Source: Lutibacter sp. HS1-25 (GTDB lineage Bacteria; Bacteroidota; Bacteroidia; Flavobacteriales; Flavobacteriaceae). From it: DNA of 61,497 nt. Below the pieces are notes generated by a model. The model was given only the letters and a program-made list of their open reading frames with translations. It did not search any database and was not told the DNA's origin. A program made the translations under genes and the position numbers. Positions 36,288 to 45,235 of this stretch are shown here, in pieces. The stretch lies in contig NZ_RHLN01000159.1 in NCBI RefSeq assembly GCF_004121075.1, positions 1 through 61,497 on the forward strand, written 5' to 3'. Positions within the stretch are counted from its first letter, which is position 1. Each line of letters opens with the position of its first letter.

Positions 36288-36680
36288 TTAGTTGCACGAT
36301 GTGTCGCAAGAGCTACATGAGCTGCTGCAACTTGATGCTTTAAATTGTATTTGTGGAGAAAATGTGTCTAGCTCATTTTTTAAAAATAAATCAATGTTTT
36401 CTTCAAGATTTTTTCCTTTAGATTTATAAACAGATAGGCCACTTTCTTTAAATAATCTTAAAGCTAAATAAGGCATGTGACTTGTAATAATTGTGTATAT
36501 GCCTTTGCGCTTTAAAGCCAAACTTAAATTGTCTTCAGATGTACTTATTTTACTTGTGCTAAGCCACTCGTAGTTGCCATTAAGTGTATTGTAAATGCAG
36601 GCGTAATTGGTGTTGTGAAACCCTTTTGCCAACGTGCTTTTGTCTTTTTCTAAATCTTCTACAGGGATAATTACATTCAT
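36288..36680 (-). CDS. NifX/NafY-family cofactor-binding protein with Cys-rich tail
   Basis: A 130-residue protein of the dinitrogenase iron-molybdenum cofactor family: MNVIIPVEDLEKDKSTLAKGF at the start, a central strand-rich part (YACIYNTLNGNYEWLSTSKI) and KGIYTIITSHMPYLALRLFKESGLSVYKSKGKNLEENI, close to the RNase H-like fold of NifX and the NifB C-terminal domain. It ends with four Cys in 12 residues (SSCSSSCSSCDTSCN), which could hold a metal or cluster. It heads a four-gene operon convergent with nifA and probably carries NifB-co or FeMo-co. Confidence 0.78.
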   Translation of the reverse strand: MNVIIPVEDLEKDKSTLAKGFHNTNYACIYNTLNGNYEWLSTSKISTSEDNLSLALKRKGIYTIITSHMPYLALRLFKESGLSVYKSKGKNLEENIDLFLKNELDTFSPQIQFKASSCSSSCSSCDTSCN

Positions 36681-36723
36681 AGTAAATATATTTTATAGTT
36701 GTAAGTAAATTTGTAATGGGTTA

Positions 36724-36739
36724 AACAAATCCAATGCCA
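36724..36739 (-). promoter_or_regulatory. imperfect sigma-54-like promoter for the NifX-like operon
   Basis: Minus strand TGGCAT, five bases, TTGTT: the -24 half is nearly consensus and the -12 half keeps TTG. It is 44 bases upstream of the ATG at 36680, and the palindrome at 36796 is about 65 bases further upstream. No TAnnTTTG box is visible for this operon. Confidence 0.35.
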
Positions 36740-36795
36740 TAAAATGTATTAAATTGATATACAGTTGTTTGTGTGAATTTAAGGCGATTTAAAAT

Positions 36796-36838
36796 TTACA
36801 TTTATGTAATAAAATTACTTTAAATTACAAAAATGTAT
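36796..36838. promoter_or_regulatory. palindrome TTACATTTATGTAA (site 2) with a weaker neighbour
   Basis: TTACATTTATGTAA at 36796-36809 is identical to the site between nifH and nifA. A related half-match, TTACA-AAAA-TGTAT, follows at 36825-36838, with the same TACA-N4-TGTA spacing and centres 29 bases apart. Together they look like a tandem operator 122-151 bases upstream of the NifX-like gene. The whole 691-base gap 36681-37371 is otherwise AT-rich, without a supported gene. Confidence 0.5.
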
Positions 36839-37272
36839 AAATTGAAGTTTTGAATTTTTATATTAAAAAAGCAGTGGTTTTACGTTATAAAATTTACATT
36901 TAAAAAGCATCAAATCTTTTTGGATATCGTATTATTTCAATTTAAAAAATACGGTAAATATGATAATATTGCTTGTTCTTTTAGGTGATAAAGAGTTGTT
37001 TGTAATTTTAAATAGAAAATAAATATGGATTTATTATTGTTATATGTGTATATAAATTGGTTAATTATTGAATATTTTTAAATAATTCGGTAGTTTTTAG
37101 TGTAAAAATGAGGTTTATTCAATTTCAATAAAATATTAATTTTTTAGGTATGTGTAGTTAAGTATTGAAATTTAAAACCAAATATTAATTTTTCTAAAAT
37201 GAATCAAATTGTGCGTAAAATAAGAATGTGTTTAAAATGCTTTTTGGGTATCGTATATAAATTAGATTGAAA

Positions 37273-37302
37273 TTGCTAACAAAGTTTCTTTTTTTAAATT
37301 TG
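37273..37302 (+). promoter_or_regulatory. sigma-A promoter of the leu operon
   Basis: TTG at 37273-37275, 19 bases, TAAATTTG at 37295-37302; start site near 37308, about 64 bases before leuC. No hairpin attenuator follows. Confidence 0.65.
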
Positions 37303-37371
37303 CATCCGTTGTTTCAGCCAAATTATGAAGATATTGGTTGTAAAGTAAAAAATTCAATAAAAAAAATATAA

Positions 37372-38766
37372 ATGAGTACTACATTATTTGACAAAGTATG
37401 GGATTCGCATGTGGTTAAATCTATTCAAGATGGACCAGATGTGTTATTTATTGACAGACATTTAATTCATGAAGTTACAAGTCCTGTAGCTTTTTTAGGT
37501 TTAAAAAGCAGAAATAATTCAGTTTTATTTGCGGATAGAACATTTGCTACTGCCGATCATAACACACCAACCATTAACCAACATTTACCAGTTGAAGATC
37601 CGTTATCAGCAAATCAATTAAAAGCTTTAGAGCAAAATTCTGCTGAGTGGGGTATTTCTCACTGGGGCTTAGGTCACCAACAAAACGGTATTGTACACGT
37701 GGTAGGTCCAGAATACGGAATTACATTGCCTGGTGCAACTATTGTTTGTGGAGATTCACATACATCAACACACGGTGCATTTGGTGCTATTGCTTTTGGT
37801 ATTGGTACTTCTGAAGTAGAAATGGTGCTTTCATCACAATGTATTATGCAGCCAAAACCTAAAAAAATGCGTATCAACGTAAATGGCGAATTAGGATTTG
37901 GAGTTACACCAAAAGATGTGGCTTTATTTATTATTTCAAAATTAACAACTTCAGGCGCAACAGGTTATTTTGTTGAATACGCTGGTGATGTATTTAGAAA
38001 TATGACTATGGAAGGTCGTATGACTGTTTGTAATTTAAGTATTGAAATGGGTGCTCGTGGTGGACTAATTGCGCCAGATGAAAAAACATTTGAATATGTA
38101 AAAGGAAGACAATTTGCGCCAAAAGGAGCTGATTGGGATACTGCAATGGAATATTGGAAAACCTTAGCTACGGATCAAGATGCTACTTTTGATAAAGAGT
38201 TAACATTTAGTGCTAGTGAAATTGAACCAATGATTACTTATGGTACAAATCCAGGTATGGGAACAGGTATTTCACAAAACATTCCAAAAGCTGAAGAAGT
38301 TGAAGGTGGTGTTGCAACCTATAAAAAATCATTAGATTATATGGGCTTTGCTGAAGGTGAATCTTTAATTGGAAAACCAGTAGATTATGTATTTATTGGA
38401 AGTTGTACAAATGGTAGAATTGAAGATTTTAGAGCATTTGCATCTATTGTAAAAGGAAGAAAAAAAGCGGACAATATTACTGCTTGGTTGGTACCAGGTT
38501 CTCATATTGTTGAAGCAAAAATAAAAGAAGAAGGTTTGTTAGACATTTTTACTGAAGCAGGGTTTGTATTGCGTGAGCCAGGATGTTCAGCTTGTTTAGC
38601 AATGAATGATGATAAAGTTCCTGCAGGTAAAGTTGCAGTAAGTACATCAAACAGAAACTTTGAAGGTCGTCAAGGTCCAGGTTCAAAAACAATGTTGGCT
38701 AGTCCACTTGTAGCAGCAGCAACAGCCGTAACAGGTGTTGTAACTGATCCAAGAACGCTTTTGTAA
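37372..38766 (+). CDS. leuC: 3-isopropylmalate dehydratase large subunit
   Basis: Isomerises 2- to 3-isopropylmalate with LeuD using a [4Fe-4S] cluster. The 464 residues contain [40 protein letters not shown], and the cluster cysteines in [14 protein letters not shown] and [12 protein letters not shown] (about residues 345-410), with [12 protein letters not shown] near the end. Complete and of normal length. First gene of the leu operon. Confidence 0.97.
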   Translation: MSTTLFDKVWDSHVVKSIQDGPDVLFIDRHLIHEVTSPVAFLGLKSRNNSVLFADRTFATADHNTPTINQHLPVEDPLSANQLKALEQNSAEWGISHWGLGHQQNGIVHVVGPEYGITLPGATIVCGDSHTSTHGAFGAIAFGIGTSEVEMVLSSQCIMQPKPKKMRINVNGELGFGVTPKDVALFIISKLTTSGATGYFVEYAGDVFRNMTMEGRMTVCNLSIEMGARGGLIAPDEKTFEYVKGRQFAPKGADWDTAMEYWKTLATDQDATFDKELTFSASEIEPMITYGTNPGMGTGISQNIPKAEEVEGGVATYKKSLDYMGFAEGESLIGKPVDYVFIGSCTNGRIEDFRAFASIVKGRKKADNITAWLVPGSHIVEAKIKEEGLLDIFTEAGFVLREPGCSACLAMNDDKVPAGKVAVSTSNRNFEGRQGPGSKTMLASPLVAAATAVTGVVTDPRTLL

Positions 38767-38861
38767 TCCCCCTAACCCCCGAAGGGGGAATGTAATTTAA
38801 AATTAAAAAATTGAAGGTTGAAATTTAAAGCAATCAAAAACTTTAAACTTTAAACTTTAAA
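38767..38861. repeat. C/G hairpin and heptamer tandem repeat between leuC and leuD
   Basis: Directly after the leuC stop is TCCCCCTAACCCCCGAAGG with a CCCCC-GAA-GGGGG hairpin (to 38789), a motif often seen between flavobacterial genes. At 38841-38861 three exact CTTTAAA heptamers follow, just before leuD. Neither has a T tract, so I do not call a terminator. Confidence 0.6.
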
Positions 38862-38876
38862 CTTAAAACTATCAAA

Positions 38877-39473
38877 ATGGCTTACGATAAATTCGAAATA
38901 TTAAAAAGTACAGCGGTACCATTACCAATTGAAAACGTGGATACCGATCAAATTATTCCAGCTCGTTTCTTAAAAGCGACAGAGCGTAAAGGATTTGGAG
39001 ATAATTTATTTAGAGATTGGAGATACAATTCAGATAATACTCCAAAAGAACAATTTGTATTTAACAATCCTATTTACAAAGGAAAAATATTAGTAGGTGG
39101 AAGAAACTTCGGTTCTGGTTCGTCTAGAGAACACGCTGCTTGGGCAGTGTATGACTACGGATTTAGATGTGTGGTTTCTAGTTTTTTTGCTGATATCTTT
39201 AGAGGAAACTGTTTAAATATTGGTGTGCTTCCTGTACAGGTAAGTGCTGAATTTTTAGATAAAATCTTTAAAGCTATTGAAGCAAATCCTGATACCGAAT
39301 TAGAAATTGATTTACCAAAGCAAACCATTACTATTTTAGCAAGTGGTGAGCAAGAATCATTTGAAATCAATAGTTATAAAAAAGACAATATGATCAATGG
39401 TTTTGATGATATTGATTATTTAACTAAAATGAAAGACGAAATAAAGTCTTTTGCTGAAGCAAGACCATTTTAG
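38877..39473 (+). CDS. leuD: 3-isopropylmalate dehydratase small subunit
   Basis: Swivel-domain partner of LeuC. The 198 residues have VPLPIENVDTDQIIPARFLK, GGRNFGSGSSREHAAWAVYDYG (substrate-binding Ser/Arg) and SSFFADIFRGNCLNIGVLPV, all conserved. It lies 110 bases after leuC, a gap filled with a hairpin and heptamer repeats. Confidence 0.97.
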   Translation: MAYDKFEILKSTAVPLPIENVDTDQIIPARFLKATERKGFGDNLFRDWRYNSDNTPKEQFVFNNPIYKGKILVGGRNFGSGSSREHAAWAVYDYGFRCVVSSFFADIFRGNCLNIGVLPVQVSAEFLDKIFKAIEANPDTELEIDLPKQTITILASGEQESFEINSYKKDNMINGFDDIDYLTKMKDEIKSFAEARPF

Positions 39474-39613
39474 TAAAAAATAAGATTGCCTGAAAAGTAA
39501 TTACAAATTGAGTCTGCCTTTTGGTAGACTCAATTTGATAAAAACACTTTTCAAAAGAGCCCCAAAAATAACGAACCAAATTCCTATTTAATAGGAAATA
39601 CAACTTCTTTGAT

Positions 39614-41131
39614 ATGCAAAAAAGAAAAATTGAAATAATGGATACCACACTTCGTGATGGTGAACAAACATCAGGAGTGTCCTTTCCGTCAGTTGAAAAA
39701 TTAACCATCGCAAAATTATTGCTGGACGAATTGAATGTTGATAGAATTGAAGTTGCCTCTGCACGTGTGTCTGAAGGAGAGTTTCAAGGGGTTAAAGCTA
39801 TTACAGATTGGGCAAGTTCAAAAGGTTATATCAATCGTGTTGAAATACTTACTTTTGTTGATGGAGGTAGATCTATTGATTGGATGAATAAAGCAGGTGC
39901 TAAAGTTCAAAATTTATTAACCAAAGGTTCTTTAAATCACCTAACACATCAACTTAAAAAAACACCAGAGCAACATTTTTCTGAGATAAAGGAAGTGTTA
40001 GAACTGGCTCAAAAATCGGGTATTTCTACCAATGTTTATTTAGAAGATTGGAGCAACGGAATGCGTAATTCACCTGAATACGTTTTTCAATTTCTGGATT
40101 TTTTAACAACACAGCCTGTTGACAGAATTTTATTACCTGATACTTTAGGCGTTTTAACACATACAGAAACTTTCGAATATTTTTCGAAAATCGTTGAAAA
40201 ATATCCAGATGCTCATTTTGATTTTCACGCACATAACGACTACGATTTGAGTGTTGCAAATGTGATGGAATCTATAAAAGCTGGTGCAAAAGGAATTCAC
40301 TTAACCGTAAATGGTATGGGTGAACGTGCAGGAAATGCACCTTTGGCAAGTGTGATTGCTGTTATAAACGACTTTTTTACCAATGAGATTGAAATTCAGG
40401 TAAAAGAAACTTCATTGTACTCGGTAAGTAAATTAATCGAAACTTTCTCAGGTGTTCGTATTCCTTCAAACAAACCAATTGTTGGCGACAATGTATTTAC
40501 GCAAACAGCGGGTATTCATGCAGATGGTGATAATAAAAATAACTTGTATTTTAACGATTTAATGCCTGAACGTTTTGGTCGAAAACGCAAATATGCTTTA
40601 GGTAAAACCTCAGGAAAAGCCAATATCGAAAAAAATTTACAAGAATTAGGGCTGACATTAAATAATGACGATTTATTAAAAGTTACCCAACGTATTATTG
40701 AATTGGGTGATAAAAAAGAGCTGGTTACTAAGGAAGATTTACCATATATTATTTCAGATGTTTTAGATAGTAGCTCTTATCAGGAAAAAGTTGTGATTGA
40801 ATCGTATGTGTTAACACATGCCAAAGGTTTAAAACCTTCAACGACTGTTGCTATTAGAATTGATGATGAATTGTATGAAGAACATTCGCAAGGTGATGGA
40901 CAGTTTGATGCATTTATGAATTCACTGACAAAGGTTTACAAGGCAAAAAAAATGGATTTGCCTAAATTGGTAGATTATGCAGTTAGAATTCCGCCTGGAA
41001 GTGCCTCTGATGCTTTGTGCGAAACTATCATTACTTGGGATAACGGTCATAAACGATTTATAACAAGAGGTTTGGATTCTGATCAAACAGTTTCAGCGAT
41101 TAAAGCAACTCAAAAAATGTTGAATATTTAA
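39614..41131 (+). CDS. 2-isopropylmalate synthase or (R)-citramalate synthase
   Basis: A 505-residue DRE-TIM enzyme: IEIMDTTLRDGEQTSGVSF, VEILTFVDGG, DFHAHNDYDLSVANVM (metal His residues), GMGERAGNAPLASV, and a C-terminal LeuA/CimA regulatory domain (about 385-505, VIESYVLTHAKGLKPSTTVAIRID). It condenses acetyl-CoA with 2-oxoisovalerate (leucine) or pyruvate (isoleucine precursor). Position between leuD and leuB suggests leucine synthesis, but sequence alone does not decide. NifV at 23 kb is a third member of this superfamily lacking the regulatory domain. Confidence 0.85.
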   Translation: MQKRKIEIMDTTLRDGEQTSGVSFPSVEKLTIAKLLLDELNVDRIEVASARVSEGEFQGVKAITDWASSKGYINRVEILTFVDGGRSIDWMNKAGAKVQNLLTKGSLNHLTHQLKKTPEQHFSEIKEVLELAQKSGISTNVYLEDWSNGMRNSPEYVFQFLDFLTTQPVDRILLPDTLGVLTHTETFEYFSKIVEKYPDAHFDFHAHNDYDLSVANVMESIKAGAKGIHLTVNGMGERAGNAPLASVIAVINDFFTNEIEIQVKETSLYSVSKLIETFSGVRIPSNKPIVGDNVFTQTAGIHADGDNKNNLYFNDLMPERFGRKRKYALGKTSGKANIEKNLQELGLTLNNDDLLKVTQRIIELGDKKELVTKEDLPYIISDVLDSSSYQEKVVIESYVLTHAKGLKPSTTVAIRIDDELYEEHSQGDGQFDAFMNSLTKVYKAKKMDLPKLVDYAVRIPPGSASDALCETIITWDNGHKRFITRGLDSDQTVSAIKATQKMLNI

Positions 41132-41163
41132 ATAGATTAATAAAGGAAATTAAAATATACGTT

Positions 41164-41239
41164 CGTCAACCTGAACTTGTTTCAGGTTCACATTAATATT
41201 GAATTTATGATGAGATTCTGAAACAAGTTCAGAATGACG
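41164..41239. repeat. imperfect inverted repeat between leuA-like gene and leuB
   Basis: CGTCAACCTGAACTTGTTTC at the left is matched by GAAACAAGTTCAGAATGACG at the right, giving a long imperfect hairpin of about 30-base arms. Each arm also contains its own small CTGAA...TTCAG dyad. This resembles a repeat family scattered in flavobacterial genomes (recollection). No T tract follows. Confidence 0.65.
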
Positions 41240-41303
41240 TTTCGAATTTTAAATATAAGTACAAAATAAATTAACGATTACACAATTAAATAATATTAGA
41301 AAT

Positions 41304-42359
41304 ATGAAATTAAATATTGCACTTTTAGCTGGAGACGGAATTGGACCTGAAGTAATTGATCAGGCTGTAAAAGTTTGTGATGCTGTTGCAACAAAATTTA
41401 ACCACGAAATTAATTGGAAACCTGCATTAACAGGTGCAGCAGCAATTGATGCTTGCGGAGAACCTTATCCAGACGAAACACACGAAATTTGTGTGAATTC
41501 AGATGCAGTTTTATTTGGTGCAATTGGACACCCAAGATTTGATAACGATCCTTCTGCAAAAGTTCGTCCAGAGCAAGGTTTGTTAAAAATGCGTAAAAAA
41601 TTAGGCTTATTTGCCAATGTACGTCCAACTTTTACTTTTCCATCATTATTAGATAAATCTCCTTTAAAAAGAGAGCGTATTGAAGGAACTGATTTAGTTT
41701 TCTTACGTGAATTAACAGGTGGAATTTACTTCGGAGAAAAAGGAAGAAGAGACGGTGGAGAAACTGCTTTTGATAACTGTGTTTACACAAGAGCTGAAGT
41801 TCAACGTTTGGCTAAAAAAGGTTTTGAATTGGCAATGACTCGTTCTAAAAAATTATGTTGTGTAGACAAAGCAAACGTATTAGAAACGTCTCGTTTATGG
41901 AGAGAAACTGTACAAGCAATGGAAAAAGATTATCCAGAAGTAACTGTTTCTTATGAATTTGTTGATGCTGTTGCAATGCGTTTGGTTCAATGGCCAAATA
42001 GTTATGATGTATTGATTACTGAAAACTTATTTGGAGATATTTTAACCGATGAAGCTTCTGTAATTTCAGGTTCTATGGGATTGATGCCATCAGCATCTTT
42101 AGGTACTGATATCGGTTTATTTGAACCAATTCACGGTTCATACCCACAAGCAACAGGTTTAAATATTGCAAATCCAATGGCAACTGTATTGTCTGCTGCT
42201 ATGATGTTTGAAAACTTTGGTTTACAAGAAGAAGGACAAGTAATTAGAGATGCTGTAAACAAAGCATTAAATGAAGGTATTGTTACTGAAGATTTAGCCG
42301 ATGGAGGTAAAGCTTACGGAACAAAAGAAGTAGGAGATTGGTTGGCAGCAGCTATCTAA
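41304..42359 (+). CDS. leuB: 3-isopropylmalate dehydrogenase
   Basis: NAD+-dependent oxidative decarboxylation of 3-isopropylmalate. The 351 residues carry LLAGDGIGPEVIDQ, the substrate arginines in RPEQGLLKMRKKLGLFANVRP, RELTGGIYFGEKG, DKANVLETSRLWRE (catalytic Lys), and GDILTDEASVISGSMGLMPSASLG with the metal Asp residues. Complete; last gene of the leu operon, followed by a strong terminator. Confidence 0.97.
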   Translation: MKLNIALLAGDGIGPEVIDQAVKVCDAVATKFNHEINWKPALTGAAAIDACGEPYPDETHEICVNSDAVLFGAIGHPRFDNDPSAKVRPEQGLLKMRKKLGLFANVRPTFTFPSLLDKSPLKRERIEGTDLVFLRELTGGIYFGEKGRRDGGETAFDNCVYTRAEVQRLAKKGFELAMTRSKKLCCVDKANVLETSRLWRETVQAMEKDYPEVTVSYEFVDAVAMRLVQWPNSYDVLITENLFGDILTDEASVISGSMGLMPSASLGTDIGLFEPIHGSYPQATGLNIANPMATVLSAAMMFENFGLQEEGQVIRDAVNKALNEGIVTEDLADGGKAYGTKEVGDWLAAAI

Positions 42360-42379
42360 TTCAATTTTTTTATACTATT

Positions 42380-42415
42380 AAAAACGCTGTTTGAAAATTT
42401 TCAAACAGCGTTTTT
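42380..42415. terminator. bidirectional terminator between leuB and the cus operon
   Basis: A perfect 36-base palindrome with 18-base arms (AAAAACGCTGTTTGAAAA and its complement), A-rich on one side and T-rich on the other. It separates convergent genes and serves both strands. Confidence 0.9.
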
Positions 42416-42419
42416 TTGT

Positions 42420-43979
42420 TTATTGATTCATTTTCATTTCTTTTGAATACAAACAGCAGCTGGGTAAATTATTGTAAGCTTCATTATTGGCTTTCATTTT
42501 ATCGGTATCGTAACCAACTAATGTAATTGCCTTGTGAATTTCTATTTCGTTTGTTTTTGAATCATCAAATTCAAGTGTGATTTTCTTTTTGTCAACATCC
42601 CAAATTGCAGTTTTAACACCGTCAACATTTAAAGCAGCTTTTTCAATAGTAGCCTTGCACATACTACAATTTCCACGAACGCCAAAACTGATTTGTATGT
42701 TGTTTATTGCTTCGTTTTTTATGGTGCCTTTTTCATTCTTCGGATTCATCATACTTTGCTTGCCAATAAGTTGTGCTGAAGCATCAATTTTAAATACACC
42801 GTTTGTGGCAACTATTTCTCCTTCGTTTAAACCATTTTCAACAATGTAAAAATTACCCAAATCAGCACCCAAATTAACGGTTCTATTTACAAATGAAATG
42901 GTGTTTTTATGTGGAACTTTTACGTAAACTACAGATTTTTTACCGGTCCACAATACAGCTGTTTTTGGAACAATTAAAGCATCTTTTGTATTTTTTAATG
43001 AAGCCTTAATAATGCCGTTTGCAAACATTTCGGGCAATAATTTATGTGAAGTATTGGACATTTCAACACGAACTTTAGCGACTCTTGAACCTGAAGAAAT
43101 AAAAGGGTCTATATAACTCACTTTGCTTGTAAACGATTCTCCGGGTAAAGCTTGAATGGTATATTCAACAATATCTCCAATGTTAATCCACTGAATATCT
43201 GCTTCATAAGCATCAAAAAGTATCCATACTGTGTTGAGGTTGGCAACATCAAATAAAGTGCTTCCTTGTTGTAGGTAATCACCAACTTCAACATTGCGCT
43301 TTATCACATAACCCGAATAGTCTGAAAGGATGTCGATTTGCTCTTGTAAGTTTCCAGATTTTTCAATAGCATCGATTTGATAATCAGTTAATTTCCATAA
43401 TTTTAATTTGTTGCGAGATGCTGTGTACAATGCAGGATAAACTTTTTTTGAATTGATGGCTTCAAACAATTCTTTTTGTGCTGAAATCAATTCAGGGGAA
43501 TAAATACGTGCGATTTTCTGACCTTTAGAGACATTTTCACCAGTAAAATTAACGTACAATTTTTCAATTCTACCCGGAATGTGTGATACTTGTGAATATA
43601 AATTGCGCTCATTGGCTTGTACTTTTCCTAACAACCGGATTTCTTTTTCAGCTTGGGATTTTTGCACAACACTGGTTTGGATATTTCCTAATTGATAGGC
43701 CGATTCAGACAAAACAATTTCATCTACATTTATATTTTCAGAAGTTGTATTTGTTTCTAAAGGTATCAATTCCATACCGCAAATTGGGCAGTTTCCAGGT
43801 TCCTGCATTTTTATTTGAGGGTGCATAGAGCAAGTCCAGAGTTGTGTTGCAGCATCTTTTGTTAATTTGTGTTCGTGGTTTTCTTTTATTGTTGAATTTC
43901 CGCCAGAAAATAAATTTCCAAGTACCATTCCAATCAATACTAAAACGAATCCTATAATGTAATTTTTATATTTTTTCAT
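42420..43979 (-). CDS. RND efflux adaptor (CusB-like) with metal-binding N-terminal motif and C-terminal HMA domain
   Basis: Periplasmic adaptor linking the CusA-type pump to the outer-membrane channel. The 519 residues start with a membrane anchor (YIIGFVLVLIGMVLGNLF), then a heavy-metal binding segment WTCSMHPQIKMQEPGNCPICGMELIPL, the membrane-fusion core (about 110-400; GYVIKRNVEVGDYLQQGSTLFDVANL) and a C-terminal HMA-like domain with GNCSMCKATIEKAALNVDGV (about 440-510) ending in a CC pair. Classical CusB lacks the C-terminal HMA, so this protein may take metal from a chaperone directly. First gene transcribed is upstream; this is the last of the operon. Confidence 0.88.
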   Translation of the reverse strand: MKKYKNYIIGFVLVLIGMVLGNLFSGGNSTIKENHEHKLTKDAATQLWTCSMHPQIKMQEPGNCPICGMELIPLETNTTSENINVDEIVLSESAYQLGNIQTSVVQKSQAEKEIRLLGKVQANERNLYSQVSHIPGRIEKLYVNFTGENVSKGQKIARIYSPELISAQKELFEAINSKKVYPALYTASRNKLKLWKLTDYQIDAIEKSGNLQEQIDILSDYSGYVIKRNVEVGDYLQQGSTLFDVANLNTVWILFDAYEADIQWINIGDIVEYTIQALPGESFTSKVSYIDPFISSGSRVAKVRVEMSNTSHKLLPEMFANGIIKASLKNTKDALIVPKTAVLWTGKKSVVYVKVPHKNTISFVNRTVNLGADLGNFYIVENGLNEGEIVATNGVFKIDASAQLIGKQSMMNPKNEKGTIKNEAINNIQISFGVRGNCSMCKATIEKAALNVDGVKTAIWDVDKKKITLEFDDSKTNEIEIHKAITLVGYDTDKMKANNEAYNNLPSCCLYSKEMKMNQ

Positions 43980-43990
43980 TGTTGAGTTTT

Positions 43991-45232
43991 TTAGTTTCCT
44001 AATAGATAATTTACAAATGCAACTGCGACATTTTTATCGATAATTGCTTTTTGATGTTCTAATTCGTATTTTAACAATTGGCGTTCTATACGCAATACTT
44101 CTTCAAAATCTGTTGAATTTGTTGAGTACGAAGTGATTAAAATATCCAATACTTTTTTTGCAATTGCTGCCTGTTTTTGGTTTAAAATAATGCGTCTGTT
44201 TCCATCATTAAAATCTTTATAAGTGCTTTTATAAATGGTACTTAACGTATTTTTTTTGTCTTCTTTTCGGGCAGTTTCAGCTTCTTGTAAATATTGAGCT
44301 TCGGCAATGAGCGCTTTGTATTTTTTTCGATAAATCGGAATTGTAACACCCACAAAAGGAAATACAAATGCATCTTTTCCATTATCCGAGGCGGTTGACA
44401 TTGAGTTTTCGCCAACAATTGTATAATTTAAACCAATATTAAATTTTGGAAGCCCTTCTTTTTTAGCGGCAGTTTCCTGATTTATAAAAGCGTTCAGTTT
44501 GTGGTCTATGCTTTTTAATTGATGGTTTGATGCGTAAATAGTATTGAGTGTAGCCAATTGATTTAGCGGAATTTCATTTTGCCATAAAACCTCAGGAACT
44601 ATTATTTCATCATATTCATCTCTGTTTAGCAAATTGTTGAATGAAACCTGTAAAACATCTTTTGAATCTAAAAACAAAGCCAATTGATTTTCTAAATCGT
44701 TTATTTCCATTTCAACACGCAATTCATCAATAATAGAAGCATTTCCAGTTTCAATTTTCACCAATGAAAGGCGTTTAAAAACTTCTAAAATTTCAATATT
44801 TTTTTTGGTGATTTCAATAGCTTTTTCAATAAAATAGTAATTGTAATACGCTGTTTTTATTTCAAAGAAAATATTTGATTTTGAATTTTCAAAAGCTTCA
44901 TATTTGGCTTTTGCCATTTCTGAAGCCATATCTTTTTTTGCACCCAGCGAACCAAACCAAGGAAAACTTTGAGTTAAATTAAACGTGGCCTTTTGAGGTC
45001 CCAATCTGGTTTCAACAGGTTGAATAAAATAACCAAAAGCAAAACTTGGGTCGGGTAAAGTGCCAACTTGTGGTACACGCTCCATAGCCGCCATATAATC
45101 GCTAAACATTGCTTTTAATTCAGGATTGTTGGTAGCTGCTATTTTTAAATAGTCATTTAATACTTCTTGAGCTTGTGCAAATTGGATCAGCAGTATTAAA
45201 AAGAGACTTAATATTGGTTTTATATTTTTCAT
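43991..45232 (-). CDS. TolC-family outer-membrane efflux protein (CusC-like)
   Basis: Forms the outer-membrane tunnel of the tripartite metal pump. The 413 residues have a signal peptide (PILSLFLILLIQFAQAQE) and two long helical repeats typical of TolC: LNDYLKIAATNNPELKAMFSDYMAAMERVPQ and, later, AQYLQEAETARKEDKKNTLSTIYKSTYKDFNDGNRRI. FNLTQSFPWFG and VGVTIPIYRKKYKALIAEA mark the beta-barrel edges. It is three bases after the CusA-type gene and 11 bases before the adaptor gene. Confidence 0.88.
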   Translation of the reverse strand: MKNIKPILSLFLILLIQFAQAQEVLNDYLKIAATNNPELKAMFSDYMAAMERVPQVGTLPDPSFAFGYFIQPVETRLGPQKATFNLTQSFPWFGSLGAKKDMASEMAKAKYEAFENSKSNIFFEIKTAYYNYYFIEKAIEITKKNIEILEVFKRLSLVKIETGNASIIDELRVEMEINDLENQLALFLDSKDVLQVSFNNLLNRDEYDEIIVPEVLWQNEIPLNQLATLNTIYASNHQLKSIDHKLNAFINQETAAKKEGLPKFNIGLNYTIVGENSMSTASDNGKDAFVFPFVGVTIPIYRKKYKALIAEAQYLQEAETARKEDKKNTLSTIYKSTYKDFNDGNRRIILNQKQAAIAKKVLDILITSYSTNSTDFEEVLRIERQLLKYELEHQKAIIDKNVAVAFVNYLLGN

Positions 45233-45235
45233 TTT

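Noticed and set aside
36960..37081. Two Leu/Ile-rich short frames (36960-37022 and 37025-37081) upstream of leuC, resembling leucine leader peptides
   Set aside because: No terminator or antiterminator follows, and the best leuC promoter (37273-37302) lies downstream of both. AT-rich DNA gives TTA/ATT codons by chance.
37372..38766. Aconitase rather than LeuC
   Set aside because: Length of 464 residues, a separate adjacent leuD and the leuB gene in the same operon identify isopropylmalate isomerase.
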